Assembly (NCBI RefSeq): GCF_001704275.1
Contig: NZ_CP011533.1
Span: 5,022,001-5,086,000, forward strand
Length of the DNA: 64,000 bases
Source of the DNA: Streptomyces noursei ATCC 11455
GTDB taxonomy: Bacteria > Actinomycetota > Actinomycetes > Streptomycetales > Streptomycetaceae
Reading direction: 5' to 3'
In this document: one piece after another, positions 61,878 to 64,000 of the stretch
Position numbering within the stretch: position 1 is the first letter of the stretch
Layout: each line of letters opens with the position of its first letter
Notes under the pieces: model-generated
What the model was told of the DNA's origin: nothing
The model's database searches: none
Seen by the model: the letters and a program-made list of their open reading frames with translations, nothing else
Translations under genes and position numbers: made by a program

Positions 61878-63632
61878 GTGATCTTCACGCGCTGGAGCGC
61901 CAAATTCCCCGGCACGCAGCGGCGCACCGCCGCCCGGTCCGACCGCGCCGCCACGCCGTCCGCCCCGTCGGGGCCCACGGCGCACTCCGCCGCGCCCACC
62001 GACGACCCCTCCGGCACCGTCCCCGCCGCCCGCGCCGAGGGACCCGGCGAGGACGCCCCGCCGCCCACCGCGCCCCCCACCGTCGACGCGCTCTCCGTCC
62101 ACGACATCCTCGGCACCATCCCCGCCCTGGTCGCCGTCGTCTACGGCCCCGAGCACCGCATCGCCTACGTCAACAGCGCCTACGCCGGCGTCTTCGGCCC
62201 CCGCCCGGCCGGCCACACCGCCCGCGAGGCCCTCCCCGAACTCGGCGAGCTGGGCCTGCTGCCCCTGATGGACCAGGTCCTGCGCAGCGGCAAACCCCGC
62301 ACCGTCAAGTCCCGCAAGGTCCCGGCCGGCGCCGGCGGCGACCGCACCCGCGACGGCTACTACACCTTCACCTGCACCCCCATCGAGGTCGCCGCCAGCG
62401 GCCCGGCCCCCGACCCCGAGGTCGCCTGCGTCGCCCCGCACAAGGGCGTCCTGGTCTTCGGGGCCGAGGTCACCGACCAGATCGAGTCCGCCGAACGGCT
62501 CCGCGCCAGCGAGGCCCGCCAGCGCGCCGCCGCGGTCACCCTCCAGCGTTCGCTGCTGCCCCAGGAACTGGAGCAGCCCGACGACCTGCGGGTCGCCGCC
62601 ACCTACCAGCCCGGCGGCACGGACGCCGCGGTCGGCGGCGACTGGTACGACGTCATCACCCTCGGCGCCGGCCGGACGGCCCTGGTCATCGGCGACGTCA
62701 TGGGCCGCGGGGTGCGCGCCGCCGCCGTCATGGGCCAGCTCCGCACCGCGGTCCGCGCCTACGCCCGCCTGGACCTCCCGCCCCACGAGGTCCTCCAACT
62801 CCTCGACGGCCTGGCCGCCGAGATCGACGCCAGCCAGATCGCCACCTGCGTCTACGCCGTCCACGACCCCAACGAGGGCCGCCTGGTCTACGCCTCGGCC
62901 GGTCATCTGCCGATGCTCGTCCGGGACGCCGACGGCACCGTCCGCCGCGCCGCCGAACCGACCGGCCCGCCACTGGGCACCGGCGGCTGGCTGCACACCT
63001 CCGGCTCCGTCCCGCTGGGCGCCGGCAGCAGCGCCGTCCTCTATACCGACGGTCTCGTCGAACGCCGGGACAAGGACATCGACGAGGGCGTCGCCGCCCT
63101 GGAGCGCGCCTTCGCCGGCTCCACCGGCACCCCCGACATCGTCTGCGACCGGCTGCTGCGCTCCCTGGGCATCACCGCCGCGCACGACGACGACGTCGCC
63201 ATCCTCGTCATCCAGAACCCGGTCCGTACGGGCCACGACGCCGAGCTGTTCCACAACGCCGCCCTCGAACTCCACGGCGGCACCGAGGCGGCACCGCGCG
63301 CCCGCGCCTTCGCCTCCGGCGTCCTCGCCTCCTGGCGCTTCTCCCCGGAACTCCACGACCTCGGCGTCCTGGCCGCCAGCGAACTCGTCGCCAACTCCCT
63401 CCAGCACGGCACCCCGCCGATGCGCCTACGGCTGCGCCGCACCGATCGCCGCCTGATCATCGAGGTCACCGACGGCGACGATCACCTGCCCCGCCGCCGG
63501 CGGGCCGAGCCCGTGGACGAGACCGGCCGCGGCATCTCCATCGTCGCCACCATCGCCTCCTCCTGGGGCTCCCGCCGCACCCCGGGCGGCGGCAAGGCCG
63601 TCTGGTGCGAATTCGCCCTGCCCAGGGGCTAG
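61878..63632 (+). CDS. PAS / SpoIIE phosphatase / HATPase signalling protein
   Basis: GTG 61878 is chosen for the AGAGG site about 10 nt upstream. The 584-residue protein has a disordered head, a PAS domain (about 70-200; HDILGTIPALVAVVYGPEH), a SpoIIE-type PP2C phosphatase (about 215-440; AVGGDWYDVITL, VIGDVMGRGVRAAAVMGQL, LYTDGLVERRDKD, DDDVAILV) and a C-terminal histidine-kinase-like ATPase of the RsbW type (LAASELVANSLQHGTPPM, GRGISIVATIASSWG). It thus combines phosphatase and anti-sigma kinase-like parts, a common Streptomyces design for switching partner proteins in response to a PAS-sensed cue. No membrane segment. Partner unknown. Confidence 0.93.
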   Translation: MIFTRWSAKFPGTQRRTAARSDRAATPSAPSGPTAHSAAPTDDPSGTVPAARAEGPGEDAPPPTAPPTVDALSVHDILGTIPALVAVVYGPEHRIAYVNSAYAGVFGPRPAGHTAREALPELGELGLLPLMDQVLRSGKPRTVKSRKVPAGAGGDRTRDGYYTFTCTPIEVAASGPAPDPEVACVAPHKGVLVFGAEVTDQIESAERLRASEARQRAAAVTLQRSLLPQELEQPDDLRVAATYQPGGTDAAVGGDWYDVITLGAGRTALVIGDVMGRGVRAAAVMGQLRTAVRAYARLDLPPHEVLQLLDGLAAEIDASQIATCVYAVHDPNEGRLVYASAGHLPMLVRDADGTVRRAAEPTGPPLGTGGWLHTSGSVPLGAGSSAVLYTDGLVERRDKDIDEGVAALERAFAGSTGTPDIVCDRLLRSLGITAAHDDDVAILVIQNPVRTGHDAELFHNAALELHGGTEAAPRARAFASGVLASWRFSPELHDLGVLAASELVANSLQHGTPPMRLRLRRTDRRLIIEVTDGDDHLPRRRRAEPVDETGRGISIVATIASSWGSRRTPGGGKAVWCEFALPRG

Positions 63633-63644
63633 GTCGTGTGCACC

Positions 63645-63682
63645 CGGGGGCGGCGCCGCGCCAACAGCGGGCGCCGCCCCCG
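63645..63682. terminator. Bidirectional terminator
   Basis: CGGGGGCGGCGC/GCGCCGCCCCCG, 12 bp, 14-nt loop, between converging genes. Confidence 0.7.
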
Positions 63683-63691
63683 GACCGTCTT

Positions 63692-64000
63692 TCACACGCC
63701 CGCGGCCACCGGCTCGGCCTCCACCCGCTGCGCGGGCAGGGTCGCCACCCGGTGCGGCTGGTCCTGGGCCGGGGTCAGCATCCGCCCCAGCCGCAGCGCC
63801 AGCACCGAGATCCCGACCGCGCACGCCACCAGCATCGCGATGTACGCGACATGCATCCCGTGCCCGACCATCAGCGCCCCCACGGCCGGCCCGACCGCCA
63901 GCGCCAACTGCTTGACCAGCGCGAACGCGGAGTTGTACTGGCCGATCAGCGAGGCCGGCGCCAGATCCGCCACCAGCGGCGCCACGGTCGGCGCCAGCAG
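63692..64000 (-). CDS. MFS transporter, C-terminal part (5' end outside window)
   Basis: The visible 102 codons encode the end of a membrane transporter: LAPTVAPLVADLAPASLIGQYNSAF, a segment typical of the region between helices 9 and 10 in MFS exporters, then two helices (LALAVGPAVGALMVG and VAYIAMLVACAVGISVLAL) and a basic cytoplasmic tail. The start is outside the window. The substrate is unknown. Confidence 0.8.
   Translation of the reverse strand: MLAPTVAPLVADLAPASLIGQYNSAFALVKQLALAVGPAVGALMVGHGMHVAYIAMLVACAVGISVLALRLGRMLTPAQDQPHRVATLPAQRVEAEPVAAGV

Overview
The window is a high-GC chromosome segment whose gene content points to a Streptomyces (or very close relative): bldC, an Lsr2 paralogue, mycothiol-type enzymes, a DUF3073 gene, a DUF6274 gene, an atrA-like TetR gene, many GTG starts, tRNA genes mostly lacking an encoded CCA, and two abutting copies of the Streptomyces parS sequence. 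From memory, the order lsrL-purSQL ... purF-purM ... vdh ... bldC ... atrA-ndh matches the stretch of the S. coelicolor core chromosome some 200 kb from oriC. That match is recall, not a search. The window is mostly core chromosome; I see no prophage, insertion sequence, CRISPR array or antibiotic cluster.

Layout. 1-5 kb: 3' part of a VTC-domain gene, a class III aminotransferase, the parS doublet, a GntR regulator, a conserved hypothetical and a SLATT-type membrane protein. 5-13.7 kb: purD, a degenerate M48-like membrane protein, an N,N-dimethylformamidase-beta-like protein, a divergent LysR/MFS pair and purC. 13.8-15.3 kb: three tRNA-Gly genes and lsrL, beside a relatively AT-rich intergenic island. 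15.3-22.7 kb: purS-purQ-purL (translationally coupled), a mycothiol-dependent-type enzyme, then purF-purM. Seven de novo purine genes lie within about 18 kb. 22.8-26.3 kb: DUF3073, valine dehydrogenase, a conserved hypothetical and bldC. 26.3-33.2 kb: a candidate small-RNA locus, DUF6274, tRNA-Asp, hrpA, a membrane protein and a Glu-Asp-Phe tRNA operon. 33.2-44.6 kb: metallophosphoesterase, zincin-like metallopeptidase, low-complexity lipoprotein, DEAD-box helicase with an RGG-type repeat tail, tRNA-Lys, DHA2-type MFS, LysR, SpoIIE-type phosphatase and DUF2332. 44.6-54 kb: a c-di-AMP (ydaO-type) riboswitch controlling an M23 endopeptidase, aldo/keto reductase, PrsW, trmB, an L-2-hydroxyglutarate oxidase-like gene and a sporulation-associated regulator. 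54-64 kb: an asparagine-synthase-like protein lacking its key Asp, an ECF sigma factor fused to a membrane anchor and an outside carbohydrate-binding module, atrA, ndh, a PAS/SpoIIE/ATPase protein and the 3' end of an MFS gene.

How it works together. One theme is purine nucleotide synthesis. The other is developmental and envelope control: ParB segregation sites, nucleoid silencing (LsrL), BldC, c-di-AMP control of peptidoglycan cleavage, a membrane-tethered sigma factor and AtrA. Several genes appear to be transcribed as leaderless mRNAs from a -10 element placed 6-7 nt before the start codon. The most unusual items are the sigma/NPCBM fusion, the SGGSAS asparagine-synthase-like protein, the parS doublet inside a GntR promoter, and a strong perfect inverted repeat after purD.
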